NCBI RefSeq assembly: GCF_048553275.1
Contig: NZ_JBLZMW010000002.1
Span: 372,001-436,000 of the forward strand
Origin: Pacificoceanicola sp048553275
Lineage (GTDB): Bacteria; Pseudomonadota; Alphaproteobacteria; Rhodobacterales; Rhodobacteraceae
Length of the DNA stretch: 64,000 nucleotides
Direction of reading: 5' to 3'
The position numbers and the translations under genes are program-made. The notes under the pieces were generated by a model, which was given only the letters and a program-made list of their open reading frames with translations, ran no database searches and was not told the DNA's origin. Position 1 is the first letter of the stretch. Each line of letters opens with the position of its first letter. This document shows, piece after piece, positions 51,438 through 60,410 of this stretch.

Positions 51438-51668
51438 ATGAAGGCTCGGGTACATGTGATGCTGAAGAACGGGGTTCTCGATCCGCAGGGCGAGGCGGTC
51501 CGGCATGCGCTCGGTGCGCTTGGCTTTGAGGGTGTCGAGGGCGTCCGCCAAGGCAAGGTGATCGAACTGGATCTGGCCGAGGGCACCAGCGAAGAGACCG
51601 TGAAGGCGATGTGCGACAAGCTGCTCGCGAACACGGTCATTGAAAGCTACAGCATCGAGCTTCAGTGA
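51438..51668 (+). CDS. purS: phosphoribosylformylglycinamidine synthase subunit PurS
   Basis: A 76-residue small subunit of the three-part FGAM synthase (PurS-PurQ-PurL) of purine synthesis. It starts MKARVHVMLKNGVLDPQGEA and contains VRQGKVIELDLAEG, the family core. AAGGA precedes the ATG at 51438. Its stop overlaps the start of an alcohol dehydrogenase gene, so purQ, normally next, is displaced by about 1.6 kb. Confidence 0.95.
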   Translation: MKARVHVMLKNGVLDPQGEAVRHALGALGFEGVEGVRQGKVIELDLAEGTSEETVKAMCDKLLANTVIESYSIELQ

Positions 51669-52708
51669 TGCGCGCGGCGCAGCTTATCGGGTATCGCGCG
51701 CCGCTGGAGATTGTCACGGTGGACGATCCGGCGCCGCCTGCGGGCGGCGTTGTGCTGCGCGTGCTGGCGAGCGGGATCTGCCGCTCCGACTGGCATGTCT
51801 GGACCGGCGGTGATGCGGTGGTTCTGCCGCATATTCCCGGGCATGAGTTTTGCGGCGAGGTGGTTGCCGTGGGCGCCGGTGTGACACGCTGGTCCGTGGG
51901 AGACCGGGTGATCGCGCCGTTCATCCTGGCCTGCGGGGCCTGCCCGGATTGCTCTGCCGGGCATCAGACGATTTGCGCCAATCAGGTGCTGCCGGGCTTT
52001 ACCGCGCCCGGCTCCTTTGCCGAATACGTCGCTGTTTCGTTCGCCGATGAAAACCTGACTCGCCTGCCGGACACCATCGCGCCGGATCTGGCGGCGGCCT
52101 TTGGCTGCCGGGTGACGACGGCCTGGCAGGCGCTGACCGGACGCGCGGCGCTCAGGCCAGGCGAGTGGCTGGCGGTGTTCGGCTGTGGCGGCGTTGGCCT
52201 CTCGGCGATGCTGCTTGGCCGGGCGCTTGGGGCGCGGGTCGTGGTTGTCGACGTTGTCGAAGACAAGCTGACCCATGCCAGGGCTCTGGGCGCGGATGCG
52301 GTGGTAGACGCCAGCGCAGGCAATGCCGCCGAGGCGGTGCGCGAGATCACCGGAGGCGGCGCGCATGTGGCGCTGGAGGCCTTGGGCATTCCGGCAACGA
52401 CCGAAGCGGCGATGCGCGCGTTGCGCAAGCTGGGCCGAATGGTGCAGATCGGCATGCCTGCGGGAGATCATCTGAACATGACCTTGCCATGGGATGTGGT
52501 CTATTCCGGTCAGCTGGCGATTTACGGCACCCGAGGGATGCCCGCTCATCGCTATGGCGATCTGCTGAACATGGTGGCGGGCGGCCTTGTGGACCTCAGC
52601 CCGATCGTCGCCCGTCGGGTCGGGCTCAGCGATGCCACGGCGGAGCTTGCCGCCTTTGACAATGCCGCGCCGCCGGGTGTGGCCGTTATCACGGACTTCA
52701 CACGGTAA
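51668..52708 (+). CDS. zinc-dependent alcohol dehydrogenase (MDR family)
   Basis: A 346-residue medium-chain dehydrogenase. The catalytic zinc site is SGICRSDWH and GHEFCGE; the structural zinc has four cysteines in CGACPDCSAGHQTIC; the nucleotide-binding motif is GCGGVGLSA near residue 175, and VVDVVEDK (acidic end of the strand) suggests NAD. The ATG overlaps the purS stop (TGATG). Its place between purS and purQ is unusual. Substrate not predictable beyond an alcohol or aldehyde. Confidence 0.92.
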   Translation: MRAAQLIGYRAPLEIVTVDDPAPPAGGVVLRVLASGICRSDWHVWTGGDAVVLPHIPGHEFCGEVVAVGAGVTRWSVGDRVIAPFILACGACPDCSAGHQTICANQVLPGFTAPGSFAEYVAVSFADENLTRLPDTIAPDLAAAFGCRVTTAWQALTGRAALRPGEWLAVFGCGGVGLSAMLLGRALGARVVVVDVVEDKLTHARALGADAVVDASAGNAAEAVREITGGGAHVALEALGIPATTEAAMRALRKLGRMVQIGMPAGDHLNMTLPWDVVYSGQLAIYGTRGMPAHRYGDLLNMVAGGLVDLSPIVARRVGLSDATAELAAFDNAAPPGVAVITDFTR

Positions 52709-52712
52709 CCCT

Positions 52713-53207
52713 ATGGGGAAAGCCTATTTCCTGCACACCAGAGGGGATGGCACCCGTCAGATCAGCTGGCGGGTCTGGGTTCTGGTCTGGGTCTTGCCGG
52801 TCTGCATGATCGGCGGTGGCCTTATCGAACTTCTGCTGCAAACCTACCACCTGAGTCAGGGCGTTCGGGTGACGGGCACCGTCGAGCGGGTCTATGAATG
52901 GGATAATGACATCCCGTGGATCTTTTCGGATGAACCCAAAACCTATTCGCCGGTTTTCCAATACAGCCTGCCGGACGGGCGTGAGGCCGGCGCCTCTTCA
53001 CATATGTCGGACCCGTCGTTGGATTTCGAGGTCGGCAGCGCGCATGAGATCATCGTTTTCCCGGATCAGGACCGTGATGTGATGGTCCCCGGACCGCATG
53101 TCCATGCGGCGGGCTGGATTGTCCTATACTTGGGATTTGCGCTCTGCGTGCCTGCGGTTCTGGCCTCTTTGCTGTTCTGGCGTTGGAAGGCGCGCGGCGC
53201 GGGTTGA
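52713..53207 (+). CDS. DUF3592-like membrane protein
   Basis: A 164-residue protein with two membrane helices (residues 20-45 and 130-155) enclosing an extracytoplasmic domain, where VRVTGTVERVYEWDN and FPDQDRDVMVPG resemble DUF3592. The ATG is 4 bases after the dehydrogenase stop. It is the second of the two genes that separate purS from purQ. Function unknown. Confidence 0.75.
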   Translation: MGKAYFLHTRGDGTRQISWRVWVLVWVLPVCMIGGGLIELLLQTYHLSQGVRVTGTVERVYEWDNDIPWIFSDEPKTYSPVFQYSLPDGREAGASSHMSDPSLDFEVGSAHEIIVFPDQDRDVMVPGPHVHAAGWIVLYLGFALCVPAVLASLLFWRWKARGAG

Positions 53208-53275
53208 GCAGGCTTGCGCCTGTGCGGCGGAGGTTGTAGCAGCATCCGCATAGCCCAGACCCCAAGAGGTGATCC

Positions 53276-53941
53276 ATGAAAGCTGCCGTCATCGTCTTTC
53301 CCGGCTCCAATTGTGACCGTGATCTCAAGCGCGCCTTTGAACAGGCCGGTCTTGGGGTTGAAATGGTCTGGCACAAGGATACGGCGCTGCCCAAGGTCGA
53401 TATCGTCGGCATTCCCGGCGGGTTTTCCTTTGGCGATTACCTGCGCTGCGGCGCGATTGCCGCGCAATCCCCGATCTGCCGCGAGGTGGTGGCCCATACG
53501 GCGCGCGGCGGCTACGCATTCGGCGTCTGCAACGGCTTTCAGGTGTTGACCGAGACCGGCATCCTGCCCGGAGCGTTGCTGCGCAATGCGGGGCTCAAGT
53601 ACATTTGTCGCACGGTTGGGCTGCGGGTTGAGACGGCGGACAGCGTGTTTACGCAAGGCTACACCGTGGGCGAGGAGATCGGCGTGCCGATTGCGCATCA
53701 CGACGGCAATTACTTCGCGGATGAGGCAACCCTGGACGCGCTAGAGGGGGGAGGTCGCGTGGCGTTTCGCTACACGGACAATCCGAATGGCTCCGCGCGC
53801 GATATCGCCGGGATCCTGTCGGCCAACCGCCGGGTGCTCGGGATGATGCCGCATCCAGAGCGGGCGGCGGAAAATGCCCATGGAAACGAAGATGGTGCGC
53901 GCCTTTTCGCTCATTTGACCACGGTGCTCAGCGAGGCCTGA
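53276..53941 (+). CDS. purQ: phosphoribosylformylglycinamidine synthase subunit PurQ
   Basis: The glutamine amidotransferase subunit of FGAM synthase, 221 residues. The class I amidotransferase triad is visible: Cys in FGVCNGFQVL, and His and Glu in MPHPERAAE. GGFSFGDYLRCGAIAA is the PurQ signature. AAGAGGTG precedes the ATG. It works with PurS (51438-51668) and PurL, which is not in the window. Confidence 0.96.
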   Translation: MKAAVIVFPGSNCDRDLKRAFEQAGLGVEMVWHKDTALPKVDIVGIPGGFSFGDYLRCGAIAAQSPICREVVAHTARGGYAFGVCNGFQVLTETGILPGALLRNAGLKYICRTVGLRVETADSVFTQGYTVGEEIGVPIAHHDGNYFADEATLDALEGGGRVAFRYTDNPNGSARDIAGILSANRRVLGMMPHPERAAENAHGNEDGARLFAHLTTVLSEA

Positions 53942-53978
53942 CTTGTGAGCACGGCGCGGCGGGCCTATCCTTTGGCGC

Positions 53979-55742
53979 ATGTCGACCCGCCGCTCTTCGA
54001 TCACCCGTCCGCGCCGAACCGGCCCGCTGTCCTGGCGGGTGCGGCTTGCGCTCGGCGTCTTGATCGTGGCGGCGGTGGCTACGATCTGGACCACCAACAC
54101 GCTTTTGACCGGGCGCTTTACTGAAACGACGCGCAACCGCGCCGAGCTTCGTCTGGCGCTTTACTCCGGTAACCTGATTTCCGAGCTGCGGCGCAACGCG
54201 ATCGTCCCACAGCTTCTGGCCCGCGATCCGGCGTTGATCGGTGCGCTGAATGCGGCGGATTACACGCAGTCCTCGCAACGGCTGATTTCCTTCGTCGACG
54301 AGATTGGCGCGGCCTCGCTGATGCTGCTTGACTCCGATGGGCGGACGGTGGCGGCCACGGATCGAAACAGGCTGGGCGAGACGCACAAGACGCTGGGCTA
54401 TTTCGTAGACGCGCTGCGCTCCTCCACAACCGTTTTTACGGTGATCGAGCGCGAGGCGGGAGGCTTTCGCTTTACCTATTCGCGGCGCGTCGAAAGCCAG
54501 AACCAGGCAATCGGCGTGATCGTGGTTGAAGTCGACCTGGCCAAGTTCGAGCGGGCCTGGGCGGGGATTTCCGATGCGGTCATGGTGACCGACAGCAACG
54601 GACGCATCATCCTCGCAACCGAACCACGCTGGCGCGGGCTGACCACGCCGGAGGCGCTGGAACGGCAACCCGCCGACAGCGCCATCGAGCGCGCCATTCG
54701 CGCGACATCGGATTGGACCAGCGAACAGCCCGACGCCTATCTGTCAGGCGAGGCAGTGATGCGGATCGACGGACGCATCCCGTTCCGTGGCTGGACCCTG
54801 ACGACGTTCACCACCTACGCCTCCGTGCGCGAGAAGGTGAACGCGGTGCTGGCGCTGGAGATCATGGGTTTTGCCATTCTCGCGGCGCTGGCCTTCTATT
54901 TCCTGTCGCGCAAGACGGCGCTCCGAATGGCCCTTTTTCAGCGCGAAAGTGCCGAGCTTCGTGCACTGAACGCCCGATTGCAGGCAGAAATGGCCGAACG
55001 GGAGCGGGTTCAGGAAAACCTCGCGGTGGCCGAGCAATCGCTGGCGCAGTCCTCCAAGCTGGCCGCTCTGGGTGAGATGTCCGCCGCTGTCAGCCACGAA
55101 TTGAATCAGCCGCTGGCGGCGATGAAGACCTATCTTGCCGGTGCGCGCCTGCTTATGCGCCGCAACCGTCCCGAAGAGGCGCTGACTGCCTTTCACCGTA
55201 TTGACGATCTGATCGAGCGCATGGGCGCGATCACGCGACAGCTCAAAAGCTATGCGCGCAAAGGCCAAGAAGCGCTCAGCCCGGTGGATATGGCGGAGGC
55301 TCTGGCCTCCTCCCTGTCGATGATGGAACCACAGTTGAAATCGCGCCGGGTCAAGATCGGTCGCATCCTGCCCGACGATCCGGTGCGGGTGATGGGCGAC
55401 CGGATGCGCATCGAACAGGTGCTGGTCAACCTCTTGCGCAATGCGCTCGACGCTACCAAATCGGTGGATGACCCGCAGATCGAGATCATCCTCGCCGCCG
55501 GCGAGACCGCCACCCTGTCGGTGCGCGACAATGGCCACGGCATCGAGGATCTCGAATCGCTGTTCGAGCCGTTCTACACCACCAAGCAGCCGGGCGATGG
55601 CGTGGGGCTTGGTCTGGCGATCTCTTCGGGGATCGTGGCCGATCTGGGCGGCCGTCTCACCGCGCGGAACTCCGAACGGGGTGGCGCGGTTTTTGAAATG
55701 CAACTGCCGGTCCTGATCGATGCATCGCAGGCAGCGGAATAA
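53979..55742 (+). CDS. dctB: C4-dicarboxylate-type sensor histidine kinase
   Basis: A 587-residue membrane sensor of the DctB family. Helix 1 lies at residues 22-45, a periplasmic PAS-like (double Cache) domain at 50-285 (VDEIGAASLMLLDSDGRTVAATD), and helix 2 at 290-310. A coiled-coil linker leads to the HisKA box with H near 373 (VSHELNQPLAAMKTYLAGAR) and the HATPase (NLLRNALDATKS, DNGHGI, GVGLGLAIS). It lies 13 bases before dctD and forms the pair with it. Its ligand is probably a C4-dicarboxylate; no dct transporter is adjacent. Confidence 0.9.
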   Translation: MSTRRSSITRPRRTGPLSWRVRLALGVLIVAAVATIWTTNTLLTGRFTETTRNRAELRLALYSGNLISELRRNAIVPQLLARDPALIGALNAADYTQSSQRLISFVDEIGAASLMLLDSDGRTVAATDRNRLGETHKTLGYFVDALRSSTTVFTVIEREAGGFRFTYSRRVESQNQAIGVIVVEVDLAKFERAWAGISDAVMVTDSNGRIILATEPRWRGLTTPEALERQPADSAIERAIRATSDWTSEQPDAYLSGEAVMRIDGRIPFRGWTLTTFTTYASVREKVNAVLALEIMGFAILAALAFYFLSRKTALRMALFQRESAELRALNARLQAEMAERERVQENLAVAEQSLAQSSKLAALGEMSAAVSHELNQPLAAMKTYLAGARLLMRRNRPEEALTAFHRIDDLIERMGAITRQLKSYARKGQEALSPVDMAEALASSLSMMEPQLKSRRVKIGRILPDDPVRVMGDRMRIEQVLVNLLRNALDATKSVDDPQIEIILAAGETATLSVRDNGHGIEDLESLFEPFYTTKQPGDGVGLGLAISSGIVADLGGRLTARNSERGGAVFEMQLPVLIDASQAAE

Positions 55743-55755
55743 GGAAGAAAACAGA

Positions 55756-57090
55756 ATGTCCACAGCCATGAAAATCGCCATTGTCGACGACGAGAAGGAT
55801 ATGCGTCAGTCGATCAGCCAATGGCTGGCGCTCTCCGGCTATGACACGGAAACCTTTGCCAGCGCCGAAGATGCGCTTGGCAGCCTCGGGTCGGATTATC
55901 CGGGGATCGTGATCTCGGACATCAAGATGCCCGGCATGGATGGCATTCAGTTCCTCAAGAAACTGATGGGCGCGGATTCGGCACTGCCGGTCATAATGAT
56001 CACCGGACATGGCGATGTGCCCATGGCGGTTGAGGCGATGCGGATCGGGGCATTTGATTTCCTCGAAAAGCCGTTCAACCCGGACCGAATGTCCGAACTG
56101 GCCAAGAAGGCGACGAATGCGCGGCGCCTGACTCTCGACAACCGCGCGCTGCGGCGCGAATTGGCGGGTGGTGAGCAGATCATGCGCAAGCTGATCGGCG
56201 CCTCTCCGGTCATGGAACGGCTGCGCGAGGATATTCTCGATCTCGGACAGGCCGACGGCCATGTGCTGATCGAGGGCGAAACCGGCACGGGCAAGACGCT
56301 CGTGGCGCATGCGCTGCACGCGGTGGGCGCGCGGGCCGGGAAGAAATTCGTTCTGGTCAGCTGTGCTGCGCTGGACGAGGATGCGCTCCTGTCCCGGCTC
56401 TTTGGCCCCATGCAGCCCGAGGAAAGTCGCCTGCCTGCGATCGAAGAGGCGCGAGGCGGGACGCTGGTCCTTGAGGATATCGAAGCGCTCAGCGACAGCG
56501 CACAGGCACGGCTGCTGTCCGTGCTCGATGAACAGGGCAACCCGCCGGAGACGCGCATCGTGGCGATCTGTAACCTGCAGGACGAGGGCCGCACCTGCGA
56601 GAGCACCATGCGCCCTGATCTCTACTACCGCCTTGCGGCGCTCAAGATCGTCGTGCCGCCGCTGCGCGCCCGCGGCGAGGACATCCTGACGCTGTTCACA
56701 CGCCTGAGCGAGCAATACGCCGACGAATACGGCTGTGAAGCACCGAACGTCTCCGCCCAGGAGGCGGCGCAATTGCTTCAGGCCCCGTGGCCCGGCAACG
56801 TCCGCCAACTCATCAATCTCGCTGAACGCGCCGTGCTGCAATCGCGGCGCGGGCAGGGCACGATTGCCTCCCTGCTGATGAGCGACCACGATCAAATGCA
56901 GCCTGTTATGACCACCGAAGGCAAGCCGCTGAAAGAATATGTCGAGGCGTTTGAGCGGATGTTGATCGACAACACCATGCGCCGCCACAAAGGCTCGATT
57001 AGCCAGGTCATGGACGAACTTTGCCTGCCGCGACGGACCCTGAACGAGAAGATGGCCAAATACGGATTGCAACGCGCCGATTATCTCTGA
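55756..57090 (+). CDS. dctD: DctD-type NtrC-family response regulator lacking GAFTGA
   Basis: A 444-residue regulator. The receiver has phospho-acceptor D55 (VISDIKMPG) and K105 (LEKPF). The AAA+ domain has Walker A GETGTGK at 174-180, but the GAFTGA loop that contacts sigma-54 is absent: LFG is followed by PMQPEESRLPAIEEARGG. Walker B reads TLVLEDIE in place of the usual LDE. The LRAR sensor and a Fis-type helix-turn-helix (MDELCLPRRTLNEKMAKYGL) remain. It therefore probably acts with sigma-70, as reported for Rhodobacter capsulatus NtrC. AAGGA precedes the ATG. Confidence 0.9.
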   Translation: MSTAMKIAIVDDEKDMRQSISQWLALSGYDTETFASAEDALGSLGSDYPGIVISDIKMPGMDGIQFLKKLMGADSALPVIMITGHGDVPMAVEAMRIGAFDFLEKPFNPDRMSELAKKATNARRLTLDNRALRRELAGGEQIMRKLIGASPVMERLREDILDLGQADGHVLIEGETGTGKTLVAHALHAVGARAGKKFVLVSCAALDEDALLSRLFGPMQPEESRLPAIEEARGGTLVLEDIEALSDSAQARLLSVLDEQGNPPETRIVAICNLQDEGRTCESTMRPDLYYRLAALKIVVPPLRARGEDILTLFTRLSEQYADEYGCEAPNVSAQEAAQLLQAPWPGNVRQLINLAERAVLQSRRGQGTIASLLMSDHDQMQPVMTTEGKPLKEYVEAFERMLIDNTMRRHKGSISQVMDELCLPRRTLNEKMAKYGLQRADYL

Positions 57091-57247
57091 GACCCACGGC
57101 GCGGTTCTCGAAGACCGTTCCGCAGGGCTTCCATAGGTATTTCTCTGACCGAAAACGTCAGGGTGCAGACGCGCGCGTCTTTGGTCTCCAAATACCCTTG
57201 GGGGTGAATGGCCGAAGGCCAGAGGGGGCAAAGCCCCAAAATTCCAA

Positions 57248-57277
57248 ACAAAAAAGCGCCCGGCCGCAGGCCGGGCA
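57248..57277 (-). terminator. terminator after the GAPDH gene
   Basis: On the minus strand GCCCGGCC pairs with GGCCGGGC over a 3-base loop and is followed by GCTTTTTTG. It lies about 30 bases past the GAPDH stop. Confidence 0.88.
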
Positions 57278-57305
57278 CCGCTTGATACCAGTCTGGCTGC
57301 CGGGA

Positions 57306-58310
57306 TCAGTGCAGCAGGCGGCCCATGGCACCGGCGACATCGGCCATGCGGGCGGAGAAGCCCCATTCATTGTCGTACCAGGCCAGAACGCGGACCAGAC
57401 GCTTGCCGGTGACCTTGGTCTGGTCGGGCGCAAAGATCGACGAATGGGTGGTGTGGTTGAAGTCGATGGAAACTTTCGGTTCCGGATCATAGGACAGGAC
57501 CGACCCCATGCGGCCTGCAGCGGCCTCTGCGACGACCGCGTTCACGTTCTCGACGGTAACATCCTTGCCCGCGTAAAAGGTCAGATCGACGGCCGAGACG
57601 TTGGGTGTCGGCACGCGCATCGACGTGCCATCCAGCTTGCCCTTGAGACCGGGTAGCACCTCGCCCAGGGCCTTGGCGGCGCCGGTCGATGTGGGGATCA
57701 TTGCCATGGCGGCGGCGCGGGCGCGGTAGAGGTCCTTGTGGCGGCGATCGAGCGTCGGCTGGTCGCCGGTATAGCTGTGGATCGTGGTCATGATGCCGCT
57801 TTCGATGCCGATGGCCTCATCAAGCACCTTGGCCAACGGCGCGAGGCAGTTGGTGGTGCACGAGCCGTTGGAGATCATCGTGTCCCCGGCCACCAGATCG
57901 CGGTGATTGACGCCATAGACGACGGTTTTCTGCACGTTCTTTGCGGGCGCGGAGATCAGCACGGACTTGGCACCGCGCTGCAGGTGTGCGGCGGCCTTTG
58001 TGCCATCATTGAACTGTCCCGTGCATTCGAGGACCACATCGCAGCCGCCCCAATCAAGCGCGTCGAGCTCATAGGAGGACATAACGTCGATCGGGCCGCG
58101 CCCGAGATCCATACTGTTGTCGGTCACCCTGACTTCGCCGGGAAAGCGGCCATGGACGCTGTCGTAGCGCAGCAGATGCGCATGGGTTTCTATCGGACCC
58201 GGCGCGTTGATCTTGACCACCTGCACATCGTTGCGGGCGCTTTCGGCGATATGGGCGAGCGTGCAGCGGCCAATCCGGCCAAATCCGTTGATACCAACCG
58301 TGACAGTCAT
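57306..58310 (-). CDS. gap: type I glyceraldehyde-3-phosphate dehydrogenase
   Basis: A 334-residue GAPDH. Motifs are INGFGRIGR (nucleotide fold), the catalytic Cys in SNGSCTTNCLAPLAK, TTIHSYTGDQ with the His, and YDNEWGFSARM. At the end of the second strand the sequence is VKINAPGPIETH, so the Asp that usually selects NAD (N-D) is Ala, which may allow NADP. The ATG at 58310 follows GGAG. Single gene, ended by a strong terminator. Whether it serves glycolysis or gluconeogenesis is unclear. Confidence 0.94.
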   Translation of the reverse strand: MTVTVGINGFGRIGRCTLAHIAESARNDVQVVKINAPGPIETHAHLLRYDSVHGRFPGEVRVTDNSMDLGRGPIDVMSSYELDALDWGGCDVVLECTGQFNDGTKAAAHLQRGAKSVLISAPAKNVQKTVVYGVNHRDLVAGDTMISNGSCTTNCLAPLAKVLDEAIGIESGIMTTIHSYTGDQPTLDRRHKDLYRARAAAMAMIPTSTGAAKALGEVLPGLKGKLDGTSMRVPTPNVSAVDLTFYAGKDVTVENVNAVVAEAAAGRMGSVLSYDPEPKVSIDFNHTTHSSIFAPDQTKVTGKRLVRVLAWYDNEWGFSARMADVAGAMGRLLH

Positions 58311-58496
58311 GCGCGTGTCTCCAAAAACCATGTCTTGACGCCGGGTATACGGAGGCATGCTGCTGCTGCAAAGTTAAATTCTGTTTTTTGCCAACATGTT
58401 AGCGATAAACCTGTGGGCAGGAGTCTTGGTTGCGCTAACTGATTTCCACGTTTGCGATAACGGATCGGCAGCGTTCACAGGATACGGGAATCAGTC

Positions 58497-58892
58497 ATGC
58501 GCTATCAGGATTGGATGGCATTTGCGGGGCGCTGCCTGATTGCCGCGCTATTCATTGCCGGCTTTGTTCAGAAGCTCGCGGATCCGGCGCCAGCCGTGGG
58601 TCTGTTGCGCGATGCGGGGCTTTGGGGTTGGCTTGTCTGGCCGGCGGCGCTGTTCAATCTTGGCGCGGCGCTGGCGTTGATTGCCGGTGTTTTCCTGCGG
58701 CCAATGGCGGTGGCTCTCGCGCTTTATTGCATGGCGACGTCTTACTTCCACCTGATCCCGGACGATCCGTGGCAGATGAGCATCTTCGTCAAGAACTGGG
58801 CGATTGCGGGTGGCTGCCTTGTTCTGGGCGCACAAGGGGGAGGACGGCTCGTCTTGCGCCGGGGCGTGCAGAGGGTAGAGTGCGACAGATGA
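58497..58892 (+). CDS. DoxX-family membrane protein
   Basis: A 131-residue inner-membrane protein with four helices. GRCLIAALFIAGFVQKLADP is the DoxX start, followed by FNLGAALALIAGVFLRPMAVAL and FVKNWAIAGGCLVLGA. Function in the family ranges from redox to transport support and cannot be specified. It precedes the DUF808 gene by 16 bases in one operon and diverges from the GAPDH gene. Confidence 0.88.
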   Translation: MRYQDWMAFAGRCLIAALFIAGFVQKLADPAPAVGLLRDAGLWGWLVWPAALFNLGAALALIAGVFLRPMAVALALYCMATSYFHLIPDDPWQMSIFVKNWAIAGGCLVLGAQGGGRLVLRRGVQRVECDR

Positions 58893-58908
58893 AAAGAGGA
58901 GCAATGGC

Positions 58909-59880
58909 ATGAGCGGTCTTTTGGCGCTATTGGACGATGTTGCGGCAATTGCCAAAGTGGCGGCAGCGTCGGTCGACGACATCGCCGCGGCAGCGGCGAA
59001 GGCCGGGTCAAAGACCGCAGGTGTGCTTATCGACGATGCGGCGGTGACGCCGAAATACGTGCAGGGCTTCGAACCGGCGCGGGAGTTGCCAATCATCTGG
59101 CGTATCGCGCGCGGCTCGCTGTTCAACAAGCTGATCATCCTGCTGCCGCTTGCACTTTTGATGGCCAGCTTTGCGCCGTGGTTGGTGCCGCCTCTGCTTA
59201 TTCTCGGGGGTAGTTATCTGTGCTTTGAAGGGGCGGAAAAGATCGCCCATGTGGTGATGCCGCACGACGACCATTCGGGCGGGCCGGACGGCAGCCATGA
59301 CATCGGCGATCCGACCCATCTTGAAGAGAAAAAGGTGCAGGGCGCGATCAAGACCGATTTCATCCTGTCGGCGGAGATCATGACCATTGCCCTGAGCCAG
59401 ATCGAACAGCCCACGCTGTGGATGCAGGCGGCTGTGCTGGCGGTTGTCGCGGTTGGGATCACCTTTGCGGTCTATGGCGCGGTGGCCGTGATCGTCAAGA
59501 TGGACGACATTGGCTTGTGGCTTAGTCAGGTGGGGCGTCTTGGTTTGACGCGGGCGCTTGGCCGGGGAATCGTGAAGTTCATGCCATGGATGCTGAAGAT
59601 CCTGATGGTAGTGGGCACAGCCGCGATGCTTTGGGTTGGCGGCTCGATCATTGTGCATTCGCTGGCGCAGATGGGCTGGCACGGGCCGGAGGAGTTCATC
59701 CACCACATTGCCGTCGATTACGGCGGCGCGCAGCCAGCGGTGGAGTGGGGTATCACCGCTGCGCTGGACTTCGTTCTCGGACTGGCCTGGGGATTGCTGT
59801 TGATCCCGGTGGGCGTGAAGCTGATCGCGCCGCTGTGGTCGGCAGTGTTCGGCGGCAAGGGTGACGCGGAGGCGCATTGA
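58909..59880 (+). CDS. DUF808 membrane protein (YedI family)
   Basis: A 323-residue membrane protein. It starts MSGLLALLDDVAAIAKVAAA, the DUF808 signature, with TPKYVQGFEPARELPIIWRI, GGSYLCFEGAEKI and KTDFILSAEIMTIAL further on, and about six helices to the C-terminus. GAGG-type bases precede the ATG. Second gene after doxX. The family has no established biochemical role. Confidence 0.93.
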   Translation: MSGLLALLDDVAAIAKVAAASVDDIAAAAAKAGSKTAGVLIDDAAVTPKYVQGFEPARELPIIWRIARGSLFNKLIILLPLALLMASFAPWLVPPLLILGGSYLCFEGAEKIAHVVMPHDDHSGGPDGSHDIGDPTHLEEKKVQGAIKTDFILSAEIMTIALSQIEQPTLWMQAAVLAVVAVGITFAVYGAVAVIVKMDDIGLWLSQVGRLGLTRALGRGIVKFMPWMLKILMVVGTAAMLWVGGSIIVHSLAQMGWHGPEEFIHHIAVDYGGAQPAVEWGITAALDFVLGLAWGLLLIPVGVKLIAPLWSAVFGGKGDAEAH

Positions 59881-59922
59881 GGCGTTGCCGGATTTTGCCC
59901 GGGCTACGCCCGGCCGACAAAT

Positions 59923-59950
59923 GTGGGCCTTTGGCCCGCGTTTTGTTTTG
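59923..59950 (+). terminator. terminator after the DUF808 gene
   Basis: GTGGGCC pairs with GGCCCGC (one G-T pair) over a 3-base loop, followed by GTTTTGTTTTG. Confidence 0.75.
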
Positions 59951-60089
59951 AGCATTTGAAAAGAGACGCTGCAGGAGCGGGCGTGACCGGTGCCTCCGGA
60001 CCGTTGGTCAACGCGGGGTTGCCATATTCGTGCCTCTGACGGACGTTAACAAATGGTTAATGCGAGTCGGATTACGGGACGGTGAACGT

Positions 60090-60344
60090 ATGAAAAAAGC
60101 GATTGTTGCTGTCGCCCTTATTTCCTGGGGTGCGTTTGCTGCCGCCGATGGGTCAGAGCGGACGCCCACCGAGCGCATCAATGCCTTTCGTACGGCGCAG
60201 GCGTTTGATTGCCGCAATGTCAGCTGCAAGAAGTTGAGTTCTTGCGCCGAGGCTTGCTTTAAGTTGTTGCAATGCGGGCAGAGCGTTCGCGATGGCGACA
60301 ACGATGGCATTCCATGCGAGAACCTTTGCTCGCGTCGCTGCTGA
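60090..60344 (+). CDS. small exported protein with an Excalibur-like motif
   Basis: An 84-residue protein with a signal peptide (MKKAIVAVALISWGAFAAADG). The mature part has eight cysteines and ends with DGDNDGIPCENLC, the calcium-binding-like core of the Excalibur motif (DxDxDGxxCE) found at the end of thermonuclease-like and other exported proteins. The preceding NVSCKKLSSCAEACFKLLQCG supplies the other cysteines, probably in disulfides. It is monocistronic, ended by a bidirectional terminator. Function unknown. Confidence 0.82.
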   Translation: MKKAIVAVALISWGAFAAADGSERTPTERINAFRTAQAFDCRNVSCKKLSSCAEACFKLLQCGQSVRDGDNDGIPCENLCSRRC

Positions 60345-60365
60345 GCGTCGGGCCGCCAGGAAAAA

Positions 60366-60396
60366 AGCCCCGGGTTTGACCCCGGGGCTTTTCTTT
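60366..60396. terminator. bidirectional terminator
   Basis: GCCCCGGG pairs with CCCGGGGC over a 6-base loop, with TTTTCTTTTT on the plus side and TTTTTT on the minus side. It serves the exported-protein gene and the convergent methyltransferase operon. Confidence 0.92.
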
Positions 60397-60410
60397 TTCA
60401 AGGCCTTGGA

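Noticed and set aside
57180..57246. Short hairpin-rich sequence between dctD and the GAPDH terminator as a mobile repeat
   Set aside because: It has small inverted repeats but only one copy was noticed in the window, so there is no evidence of a repeat family here.
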